A stretch of DNA of 15,451 bases, taken from positions 1 through 15,451 of the forward strand of contig JBGPJM010000112.1 in NCBI GenBank assembly GCA_041485385.1, in the 5' to 3' direction. This document shows positions 1 to 6,783 of this stretch, in pieces (position 1 is the stretch's first letter; each line of letters opens with the position of its first letter). The position numbers and the translations under genes were made by a program. The notes below the pieces were generated by a model. It was not told the DNA's origin and did no database searches. It saw only the letters and a list, made by a program, of their open reading frames with translations. This stretch comes from JBGPJM01 sp041485385. Lineage in GTDB: Bacteria; Planctomycetota; Phycisphaerae; Phycisphaerales; UBA1924.

Positions 1-1178
<1,178 letters not shown>

Positions 1179-1622
1179 TTTTTCGTTGACCCCGCCTGGC
1201 TTGCGCCGTGCGGGCGAATCGTACGAAGTGTTGACCTCTGTCTATAAACCCGTCGGACTCATCCCCGCCGATGAAGGCGGGGCCGGCCCTCGGGGTCGGT
1301 CCTTTCGCGACGGCAGATCCTTGTGGGACCTGACGCCACGCCACCGGCCGGCTAAAGCCGGTGGGTCGCTGAACAAACTCACTCACAAACTTTTCGTATA
1401 AAGGAAAAGGTGCTTGTGGTACGCGAATGTTCAGCTCCCCTCGCTGTGAAACGAGGGTCGCTGTTTCGTGAGCCATGATGGGCTTGCGACAGCCCCGGCA
1501 GTACACCGTTTCATGGCCGCACATTCTCGCGGACCACCCAACTGTTCACTTTTCAAGGATGATCGTGCCCTCCCGCATCACGCGAGATAGACAGCGTCGC
1601 CACGGAAGGATTTTCCAGAGGC
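1179..1622 (-). other. 16S rRNA transcribed leader, structured
   Basis: No convincing protein gene fills this stretch. It is read as the precursor leader between the proposed start site near 1622 and mature 16S. A boxA-like element sits near its start (1541-1559). Two strong hairpins are visible: arms 1341-1348 and 1357-1364 (CCACCGGC/GCCGGTGG, 8-base loop), and arms 1263-1269 and 1276-1282 (CCCCGCC/GGCGGGG, 6-base loop). A run of eight A residues on the minus strand (about 1176-1183) lies at the junction with mature 16S. An open frame of 125 codons crosses the leader into the 16S gene and is considered accidental. The RNase III processing stem cannot be defined because the 3' flank of 16S is outside the window. 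Confidence 0.6.
1541..1559 (-). promoter_or_regulatory. boxA-like antitermination element in the rRNA leader
   Basis: The minus strand reads TCCTTGAAAAGTGAACAGT. It resembles the CTTTGAAAACTNAACA phrase found in rRNA leaders and spacers of many bacteria, where NusB/NusE (S10) binding to boxA supports transcription antitermination. It lies about 65 bases after the proposed transcription start and about 360 bases before mature 16S, the order expected for an rRNA leader. The call rests on similarity by eye only. Confidence 0.4.
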
Positions 1623-1629
1623 GAGGGAG

Positions 1630-1657
1630 AGTGTAGCCGGAGGCCCCAAGTGGTCAA
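1630..1657 (-). promoter_or_regulatory. Probable sigma-70-type promoter for the 16S rRNA gene
   Basis: On the minus strand, TTGACC (1657-1652) is followed after 16 bases by TACACT (1635-1630). The -35 box matches five of six consensus positions and the -10 box four of six, including the key TA...T bases. Transcription would start near 1622. It is the best promoter-like pair between the end of comF and the 16S gene. No A/T-rich UP element is visible upstream. Confidence 0.6.
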
Positions 1658-1781
1658 GGGGACCTGGGGTATTCGAGGCGGATTCTTGGGCCGATTTGAG
1701 CATCGTGCCCGGTCTTCAACGACCCTTGGTTCAAACCGCCATGGCCTACGCCAGCCCCCCGGAAAGGGCTTTGATGCCCGC
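1658..1781. other. Spacer between comF and the rRNA promoter
   Basis: This 124-base stretch has no gene and no convincing terminator. On the minus strand a weak GCCC...GGGGGGC pairing just after the comF stop lacks a T tract. Some readthrough from the comF operon into the rRNA leader is therefore possible. Confidence 0.35.
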
Positions 1782-2690
1782 CTACTTCGGGGTGACCGCG
1801 ACCACGGCGGTCCAGATCGCCGCGGGCCTGGAACCGGCCCGCTTCGCCGCCTGAGCCACAGCGCGGCAGGCGGCCCGGAGGGTCGCGCCGGTGGTGGTGA
1901 CGTCGTCCACAACGATTACCAGGGCGTCCTGAAGGTCGGCCGCGCGGCGTGGGTGGATGGTGTTGGCTACGTTGGCCCCCCGGCGGGAGGCGGGAAGTGA
2001 GGTCTGGGATGGACGGTGGGAGCGCCGGAGAAGGGGCAGGAAGCCGGCTCCGGCCTCGTGAGCCACGGCCCGGGAGAGCACGGCCGGGTGGTCGATTCCG
2101 CGGGTCAGCCGGCGGAGGAAGGAGGTCGGGACGGGAACGACGACGATCCGTTTGGGTTGTGGGTGGATTCGGTCGATCTCGGTGGCGACGGACTGGCCCA
2201 GGAGGGTGCCGAGATCGCGCCCGAGCCGCCTCCAGCGCGTGAACTTCACCTCGTGGATCAAGCGGGTGAGGGGAGAGTAGTAGGGGCCGAGCCGCACGAG
2301 CCGCTGCCAGGCGGGCTTCTCGGGGCAATCGGGGCAGGGTCGGCCCGGCTGGGCGCGGGACTGGCCGCAGACGGGGCAGTAGGCGTCGGGGGAATCGGGG
2401 CGCCAGCCCAACTCCGCCAGGCGGCGATGGAGGGGAGGAGCGGTGACGTCGAGCCAGGTCTCTTCGATGGAGGGCCAGACGGGGGACACCGACGGGACCG
2501 ATCGTGACGCTGGAGCGTGCAGGGCGAACGAGGGTGGCGATGCGCCGGGCGGCTGGGGACGGCTTACGACCTGGTCCGGGAACGACTGAGCGATGGTCGC
2601 CGCGCCCGGGTCGGGGGTTGGCATCGCGCGCTGCGACGGATGGGGCGGTCGCTTCGGCGGCCAGACGAAGATGGGCGGATCAGCGGGCAT
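1782..2690 (-). CDS. ComF family phosphoribosyltransferase-like protein
   Basis: 302 residues. The ComF family pairs a small zinc finger with a type I phosphoribosyltransferase fold and is linked to DNA uptake in naturally transformable bacteria; the reaction is not established. Visible features are a four-cysteine finger (C105, C108, C119, C122), the LIHEVKF segment (144-150) usual in ComF proteins, a VPVPTSFLRRLTRGIDHPAVL-like block (186-205), and the PRPP-binding loop VIVVDDVTTTGAT (258-270) with its paired aspartates. The chosen ATG shares its A with the upstream gene's TGA (TGATG), which suggests translational coupling; no clear Shine-Dalgarno sequence is present. With this start the protein carries about 80-100 extra N-terminal residues rich in Pro, Ser and Ala before the finger, whereas the family normally begins close to the cysteines. 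A downstream start such as Met23 (2624) cannot be excluded. The frame is confident and the start less so. Confidence 0.88.
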   Translation of the reverse strand: MPADPPIFVWPPKRPPHPSQRAMPTPDPGAATIAQSFPDQVVSRPQPPGASPPSFALHAPASRSVPSVSPVWPSIEETWLDVTAPPLHRRLAELGWRPDSPDAYCPVCGQSRAQPGRPCPDCPEKPAWQRLVRLGPYYSPLTRLIHEVKFTRWRRLGRDLGTLLGQSVATEIDRIHPQPKRIVVVPVPTSFLRRLTRGIDHPAVLSRAVAHEAGAGFLPLLRRSHRPSQTSLPASRRGANVANTIHPRRAADLQDALVIVVDDVTTTGATLRAACRAVAQAAKRAGSRPAAIWTAVVAVTPK

Positions 2691-3547
2691 CAGTCAATGG
2701 CGAGCTTGCGCTTGAGCTCGGGCCCGGCGGTCGCGCGGGCCAGGGCCTCGATGGCGGTTTCGGGGAGGAAGAGCTCGAGCATCCGCGGGGCGTCGATCTT
2801 CGCGTCGCGGAGCACGCCGGCGACGTTCTCCCAGTCGATGGTCCCCTCACCGGGGACCTTGTGGTCGTCGGCGGTGGTGTCGTTGTCGTGGAAGTGGAGG
2901 TAGGAGATCGCGGGCGCGCACAGACGCAAGGCTTCGTGAACAGGCGGGATGGTCTCGCGGAGGCCGGGGTGGCCGGCGGCGATGTGCGCGTGCCCGGTGT
3001 CGAAGCACATGCGCAGGCGCGAAGAGTCCACGAGGAGGACCGACCTGGCCAGGGCGACGGGGTCGTGCCCGAGGGGACAGTTGTAGGGAAGGTTCTCGAC
3101 GAGGAAGGTGACCGAGAGGGTCTCGCCGACCTCGGCGAGTGCGCGGAGGACGCCCTGGAACTTGGGCCAGCGGGCGGCCTGCGACTCGGCAGCCTCGGCC
3201 GGGGTCATGACGCGCTTGCCGGGGTTGAGCCCGGCGGGGTGGATGACCACCATCGAGACGCCGAGCTGGAGGGCGAGCTTGGCCTCGTTGGCATAGGTCT
3301 TGATGCAGTACTGGCGGTGGTCGTGGTCGGGGGACGAGGGATCGAGGTCCTCGCCGAAGAGGCCGTGGGTGGAGTCGAGGGGGACGCCGGCGGCCTTGAC
3401 GGCCTGCTGCACGACGCTCACGGCCGGCGCACGCTCGCGATTGCGGTAGTACTGGCACGCGGTGCAGCCCAGGGCGCGGTAGGCGGTGAGGAGGCGCACC
3501 GGATCGGCGTCGAAACCGAACGCGGCTGTGGTGGCGAGGATCGCCAT
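2690..3547 (-). CDS. Sugar phosphate isomerase/epimerase family protein (xylose isomerase-like TIM barrel)
   Basis: 285 residues, a full-length member of the AP endonuclease 2/xylose isomerase-like TIM-barrel superfamily. These proteins use a divalent metal to isomerise or epimerise sugars, or to act on AP sites in the endonuclease IV branch. Probable metal ligands are VIHPAG (H103), LVENLP (E151), CFDTGHAH (D183, H186), YLHFHDND (H218, H220, D221) and the late LELF glutamate (E258). The single-barrel length and the HFHDND motif favour the isomerase/epimerase or inosose-related branch over endonuclease IV, but the substrate cannot be read from sequence. The start is ATG at 3547, with GGGAG six bases upstream; the frame stays open further upstream, but that part overlaps the preceding gene and lacks family similarity. 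The stop overlaps the comF start by one base, so the two are probably co-translated. No signal peptide is visible, so it is likely cytoplasmic. Confidence 0.88.
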   Translation of the reverse strand: MAILATTAAFGFDADPVRLLTAYRALGCTACQYYRNRERAPAVSVVQQAVKAAGVPLDSTHGLFGEDLDPSSPDHDHRQYCIKTYANEAKLALQLGVSMVVIHPAGLNPGKRVMTPAEAAESQAARWPKFQGVLRALAEVGETLSVTFLVENLPYNCPLGHDPVALARSVLLVDSSRLRMCFDTGHAHIAAGHPGLRETIPPVHEALRLCAPAISYLHFHDNDTTADDHKVPGEGTIDWENVAGVLRDAKIDAPRMLELFLPETAIEALARATAGPELKRKLAID

Positions 3548-3591
3548 GAAATGCTCCCGGACCGGGCGGAGGGCACAATATAGCGAATCGA

Positions 3592-4305
3592 TCAAATCGA
3601 CACCCAAGCCTTCGGCGACGATCCATTCATCGGTCGGCCCCACCCGCATTCCGGACAGCCCGTGCTGAAGTCGCTCATCAGGTCGTAGTTGCACCTCGGA
3701 CAATGGCCGCGCCGTCGACGCAACAGACGTCGCATGGCGCCTGGCCCGAACAGGAGCATCCCGTAGGCCCCGCCGAAGCCGAACGCATCTACTGCGAGAC
3801 CGAGCACAATCGGCGAGATCGGTAGCAACAGGGCCCGCTTCCTTGCTGTGGCGGCGATCACGGTCACCCCGCCTTGAACTGTGGGCACATCTGACATGTC
3901 CGCGCTGCGATTGAGCAGCGAGTATTTCAGACACCGGAGAGGCCAACCGAATGCGTTTGTCCGCACAGCTTCCCCGGAACCGGCGCGGGGCCATTCCACC
4001 CACCTAGGTACGACCTCTCGCCGGAACAAGAACGGCGGGTGCAACAGTTCCCCCAGTCGTTCATCCTCCGGCAGCGACACCGACCCGACAAGCACTTCGG
4101 TCCAACTCCACGTCCGGCCTCGGAAAAGGCTCCAGAGCGTCGCCGGCCGTTCGTCGACCCACCCCTCAAGGTTGGGCTGACTCCAGCCGAGCGATTTGCT
4201 CACGGCCGACCCGAGTGCGATGGCGATGCTCGTTACCGTACCTAGGACGACTGCGGTAATGAGCCGAGCAGCACCCCGTTTAGCGCCATGACGTGAGCGT
4301 CTCAT
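3592..4305 (-). CDS. Two-helix membrane protein with C-terminal zinc ribbon
   Basis: 237 residues; function unknown. A hydrophobic segment at about 15-37 is followed by a region of about 120 residues with many Trp, Arg and Glu (for example RGRTWSWTEVLVG). A second hydrophobic stretch runs from about 158 to 188, then an Arg-rich turn (RRLLRRRRG), then a four-cysteine ribbon CPRCNYDL...GCPECGWG (C202, C205, C217, C220). The CPxCxYDL-CPECG ribbon after a transmembrane helix recurs in planctomycete membrane proteins, particularly Phycisphaerae. By the positive-inside rule the ribbon should face the cytoplasm and the Trp-rich middle the periplasm. It lies 33 bases after mcsB and 44 bases before the isomerase, so it is probably in the same transcript. 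No strong Shine-Dalgarno precedes the ATG. Its bases look less GC-rich than its neighbours', hinting at lower expression or later arrival. A link to McsAB is only positional. Confidence 0.75.
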   Translation of the reverse strand: MRRSRHGAKRGAARLITAVVLGTVTSIAIALGSAVSKSLGWSQPNLEGWVDERPATLWSLFRGRTWSWTEVLVGSVSLPEDERLGELLHPPFLFRREVVPRWVEWPRAGSGEAVRTNAFGWPLRCLKYSLLNRSADMSDVPTVQGGVTVIAATARKRALLLPISPIVLGLAVDAFGFGGAYGMLLFGPGAMRRLLRRRRGHCPRCNYDLMSDFSTGCPECGWGRPMNGSSPKAWVSI

Positions 4306-4338
4306 CGATGGCCCGCCACGCCCCGTCCAAGCTGGGAT

Positions 4339-5451
4339 TCAAGCACCGAGCCTCTGGCGGACGAAGTCCGCGCGGGCCTCGCGCCGGGCGTTCTGGTCGA
4401 GTTCCTGGGCGAGCACGCGCTGCAGGTGCGCCGGCTGGGTGAGGAGGATAAGCTGGGAGACGGTCTGCTCGGGGACGTCTGTGATGAGGCCGCAGAGGAT
4501 GCCCAGGCGGACCTGGCTGAGAAGGGCGAGGGCGTCCTCGGGGGTGAGCAGGCGGGCGCTCTTGAGCAGGGCCAGGGCGCGGAAGACGGTGTCCTCGAGG
4601 ATGCGTCGGCGCTTCTCGAGCATGAGGGTGCGGGCCTTGCGCTCGTAGTCGATGACCTTGGGGATGATCTGTCGCTCGAACTCTTCGAGGATGGCCCGCT
4701 CGGGCTTGCCCAGGGTTGTCTGGTTGGAGATCTGGTAGAACTCGCCGGCCGCGTCGGAGCCCTCGCCGTAGTAGCCGCGGACGGCCAGAGCCATGTCCTT
4801 GGTGGCCCGGCGGACCTTCTCGATCTCGCCGGTGAGCTTGAGGGCCGGGAGGTGGAGCATGACGGAGACGCGCATGGCGGTACCGACATTGGTGGGGCAG
4901 GCGGTGAGGTAGCCGAATCGCGGCGAGAAGGCGTACTGGAGAGCCGGGGAGACGGGGCCGGCGCCGACACCGGTGCAGATCCGGTCGTCGACCTCGTCGA
5001 TCTGGGAGTAGGCGCCGGCGAGGTCGAGGCCGGAGCGGAGGACCTGGAGGCGGAGCTGGTCCTCCTCGTTGACCATGATGGAGAGCAGCTCATCGGGGAG
5101 AGAGATGGCGACACCGCGCGGCTCTTCTCCCTTGGCGTGCTCCTTGGAGATGAGGTGGCGCTCGACCAGGAGCGTGCGGTCGAGTTGGGGCGTGGTGTGG
5201 ATGTCGATCCAGAGGATCTGCTCACCCAGGGCGGCGGCGAGGATCTTCTGGCGGAGCAGGTCGAGGATCTGCTGGCGCTGGACGCGGTTGGTGCGGGTCA
5301 GGAAGGGGACCCCAGCGAGGTTGCGGGCCAGGCGCACGCGCGACGAGACGACGACGTCGGCATCGGCGCCCTGGCTTCGGAGCCACGCGACGCCGGCGCG
5401 GACCGTCGCGGCGGAGAAGGGCGGGCGCGGCGGAGAGGGAGAATCGCTCAC
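4339..5451 (-). CDS. mcsB: Protein-arginine kinase McsB
   Basis: 370 residues, close to the usual length of about 350-365. McsB transfers phosphate from ATP to arginine side chains of proteins; in Firmicutes, phospho-arginine marks them for ClpCP. It has the fold of phagogen-type (creatine/arginine) kinases. Visible motifs are SSRVRLARNL (36-45, nucleotide phosphate-binding arginines), NEEDQLR (128-134, the catalytic acidic loop matching NEEDH in creatine kinase), the signature CPTNVGT (185-191) and RGYYGEGSDAAGEFYQISNQ-type sequence (225-244) characteristic of McsB. Near the C-terminus, RREARA (356-361) resembles the RDxxRA phospho-arginine-binding motif, with Asp replaced by Arg. The ATG overlaps the mcsA stop in an ATGA junction, so translation is probably coupled to its activator. 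Unlike Bacillus, no ctsR or clpC is adjacent. All key catalytic elements appear intact. Confidence 0.96.
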   Translation of the reverse strand: MSDSPSPPRPPFSAATVRAGVAWLRSQGADADVVVSSRVRLARNLAGVPFLTRTNRVQRQQILDLLRQKILAAALGEQILWIDIHTTPQLDRTLLVERHLISKEHAKGEEPRGVAISLPDELLSIMVNEEDQLRLQVLRSGLDLAGAYSQIDEVDDRICTGVGAGPVSPALQYAFSPRFGYLTACPTNVGTAMRVSVMLHLPALKLTGEIEKVRRATKDMALAVRGYYGEGSDAAGEFYQISNQTTLGKPERAILEEFERQIIPKVIDYERKARTLMLEKRRRILEDTVFRALALLKSARLLTPEDALALLSQVRLGILCGLITDVPEQTVSQLILLTQPAHLQRVLAQELDQNARREARADFVRQRLGA

Positions 5452-6170
5452 GGCTTCTCCCCGGGTTTCTCGCTCTTGCGTTCGCCGGTCGGGCCGGGCG
5501 GCTTTCCTTCCAGGCGGCTGAGTTCATCGCGGATCTTCGCTGCCTTCTCGTACTGCTCGGCGGCGACCGCGTCGTTGAGCTGCTTGCGAAGGGCCTGGAG
5601 GCGGAGGCGGAGATCGACCGGCTTGGCCTGCGCGGAGGTGGGCTTGGCGACGGGGATGGGCTTGGCCGCGGGGACGGGGTTGTTGGGCGGGACGTAGGTG
5701 AGAGGCGTGGCAGGTGACTGCGTCGGGGCCGGGTGCGACACGGCCGGCTCGGCGATCGGGGGCGTCGCACCGCCGGGGGCCTGGAGATATCGCGGCACTT
5801 TCCCGACGTGGTGCGTGCCGCCTTCGTGGGCACGCTCGAGAAGCGGGGACAGCTGGGTCTCGAACGAGCGGTAGCAGTCCGGACAGCCCAGCAGCCCGCT
5901 GTGGCGAAACTGCGCGTAGGAGACGCCGCAGGTCCGGCAGACACCCGGCTGGACCGTCGTTGTCCCGGGCGCCGGGGCGGCACCGGCGGCGGCCTTGGCC
6001 TGCGTGGTGAGGAACTGCGAGAGGAGCTGCGTCAGCGGGAGATGGGTCTGGACAGCGACGCCGGCTTCGCGTGCGCACTGCTCGCAGAGGTGCTTCTCGA
6101 CGATCTTGCCGCCCTTGCTGGGGAGGAGTTCGTGGACCGTCGCCTCTTTTTCGCAGCTGTCGCACTTCAC
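5448..6170 (-). CDS. mcsA: McsA-like zinc-binding activator of McsB, with UVR motif
   Basis: 240 residues. McsA binds and activates the arginine kinase McsB. There are two zinc-binding cysteine sets, C3/C6/C29/C32 (MKCDSC...LCEQC) and C78/C81/C96/C99 (CRTC...GCPDC), followed by GCPDCYRSFETQLSPLLERAH, a typical McsA block. A C-terminal UVR helix-hairpin (LRLRLQALRKQLNDAVAAEQ through RDELSRL, about 187-221) follows. A Pro/Ala/Val linker of about 55 residues (130-184) separates the zinc and UVR parts and makes the protein longer than the roughly 185-residue Bacillus form. Translation starts at GTG (6170): an in-frame TGA lies about ten codons upstream and no ATG intervenes. No strong Shine-Dalgarno is visible. 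It is the first gene of the probable operon mcsA-mcsB-ribbon protein-isomerase-comF and lies downstream of the bL28 terminator. Its promoter must lie within 6171-6256, but no clear -35/-10 pair stands out. Confidence 0.92.
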   Translation of the reverse strand: MKCDSCEKEATVHELLPSKGGKIVEKHLCEQCAREAGVAVQTHLPLTQLLSQFLTTQAKAAAGAAPAPGTTTVQPGVCRTCGVSYAQFRHSGLLGCPDCYRSFETQLSPLLERAHEGGTHHVGKVPRYLQAPGGATPPIAEPAVSHPAPTQSPATPLTYVPPNNPVPAAKPIPVAKPTSAQAKPVDLRLRLQALRKQLNDAVAAEQYEKAAKIRDELSRLEGKPPGPTGERKSEKPGEKP

Positions 6171-6256
6171 GGCGGAATAGTAAGCCGTCGGCGGTGGGCG
6201 TCACGCGGGCGGGCGGAAAGTCATGAAGTTGTAAACCCCCATCGGCGGTGGGTGAG

Positions 6257-6287
6257 AACGAAAACGCCCGGGTGGATCGCCCGGGCG
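6257..6287 (-). terminator. Rho-independent terminator after rpmB
   Basis: On the minus strand a perfect 8-bp GC stem (CGCCCGGG at 6287-6280, CCCGGGCG at 6272-6265) encloses a 7-base loop and is followed directly by TTTTCGTT. It begins 22 bases after the bL28 stop codon. It separates bL28 from the mcsA operon. Confidence 0.85.
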
Positions 6288-6309
6288 CTGGTCTGTGTTT
6301 GTCCGTCGA

Positions 6310-6594
6310 TCAGTGGTGGGCGGGCGCGAGGCCCTTCTGCTGGGCGGTATAGCCGTATTTCCGCTTGAGGGGCTTGATGACCAGGCCGGACTTGATGGCG
6401 TTGGCCGAGGCCTTGATACGGCGCGGGACACCGTCGATCATGGCCGTGACGTTCTGGAGATTGGGCCTGAACTGGCGCGCGGTGATCCCGGTGGGCTTGA
6501 GGCCGAAGCCGCCCTTGCTGATCTTCTGGCCGCGGTAGCAGCGCGACTTGCCGTAGGAGGTTCGTTTGCCTGTGAAATGACACTCGTAGGGCAT
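6310..6594 (-). CDS. rpmB: Large-subunit ribosomal protein bL28
   Basis: 94 residues, basic. bL28 is a protein of the 50S ribosomal subunit. The diagnostic pieces are CHFTGKRTSYG (5-15), the segment FRPNLQNV (42-49) matching the family's F.PNLQ block, and RIKASANAIKSG (59-70) matching the beta-strand and 'S.kal..' end. Compared with the short E. coli protein it has an insertion of about 15 residues between the TGKR motif and the PNLQ block (RGQKISKGGFGLKPTGITAR region), the longer style seen in several non-proteobacterial phyla. The ATG at 6594 was chosen because the family begins just before the first cysteine and GGAG lies nine bases upstream; the frame runs open another 32 codons upstream without similarity. 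It is flanked by its own terminator and is probably monocistronic. Confidence 0.93.
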   Translation of the reverse strand: MPYECHFTGKRTSYGKSRCYRGQKISKGGFGLKPTGITARQFRPNLQNVTAMIDGVPRRIKASANAIKSGLVIKPLKRKYGYTAQQKGLAPAHH

Positions 6595-6611
6595 GACAGA
6601 GAACTCCGGGG

Positions 6612-6627
6612 CCCGTGCCATCACGGG
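6612..6627 (-). promoter_or_regulatory. Hairpin in the rpmB 5' untranslated region
   Basis: Arms 6612-6617 and 6622-6627 (CCCGTG/CACGGG on the plus strand, 4-base loop) can extend outward with a one-base bulge. The hairpin ends a few bases ahead of the Shine-Dalgarno of bL28. It might control translation, but this GC-rich region can form many such stems. Confidence 0.3.
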
Positions 6628-6677
6628 GCCGAAGGGTAGGCGCGGGCGGGAAGGGGGTAAAGGTTGGAGAGGGAGTG

Positions 6678-6702
6678 GGTAGTGTCTCACTGAGACACTA
6701 CC
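6678..6702. repeat. Perfect 25-base palindrome (12-bp arms, one-base centre)
   Basis: The left arm GGTAGTGTCTCA (6678-6689) and right arm TGAGACACTACC (6691-6702) are exact reverse complements around one C. As RNA it could fold as a 10-bp stem with a 5-base loop. It lies 81 bases past the stop of the 985-residue protein gene and 83 bases before the bL28 start. There is no T tract on either strand, so a simple rho-independent terminator is unlikely. An operator for a dimeric regulator or a member of a dispersed palindromic repeat family would also fit. Confidence 0.85.
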
Positions 6703-6725
6703 AGGGAGTGGAGGAGTGGCTACGT

Positions 6726-6768
6726 GGCAAGTGGGTGAGTGGGTGAGTGGGGGTTGCTAACACTTGCC
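6726..6768. repeat. Inverted repeat enclosing a GTGGGTGA tandem repeat
   Basis: The arms GGCAAGTG (6726-6733) and CACTTGCC (6761-6768) are perfect 8-bp complements. Between and overlapping them the 8-base unit GTGGGTGA occurs twice in tandem (6731-6738, 6739-6746) with a third partial copy. It begins 15 bases after the stop codon of the 985-residue protein gene, so a transcript-end hairpin is one possible role; no T run follows the stem on the minus strand. Confidence 0.5.
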
Positions 6769-6783
6769 CCATCACGCTCTCAT

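Noticed and set aside
2504..3583. 359-codon plus-strand open frame
   Set aside because: It is antisense to the isomerase gene, whose metal-binding motifs and ribosome-binding site are clear.
4426..5697. 423-codon plus-strand open frame rich in Asp, Glu, Gly and Val opposite mcsB and mcsA
   Set aside because: It is the antisense of two well-identified genes, and its composition is that expected from the reverse strand of GC-rich codons.
6595..6690. 32-residue N-terminal extension of bL28
   Set aside because: It has no family similarity, is proline-rich and runs back into the palindrome. The ATG at 6594 has a good Shine-Dalgarno.
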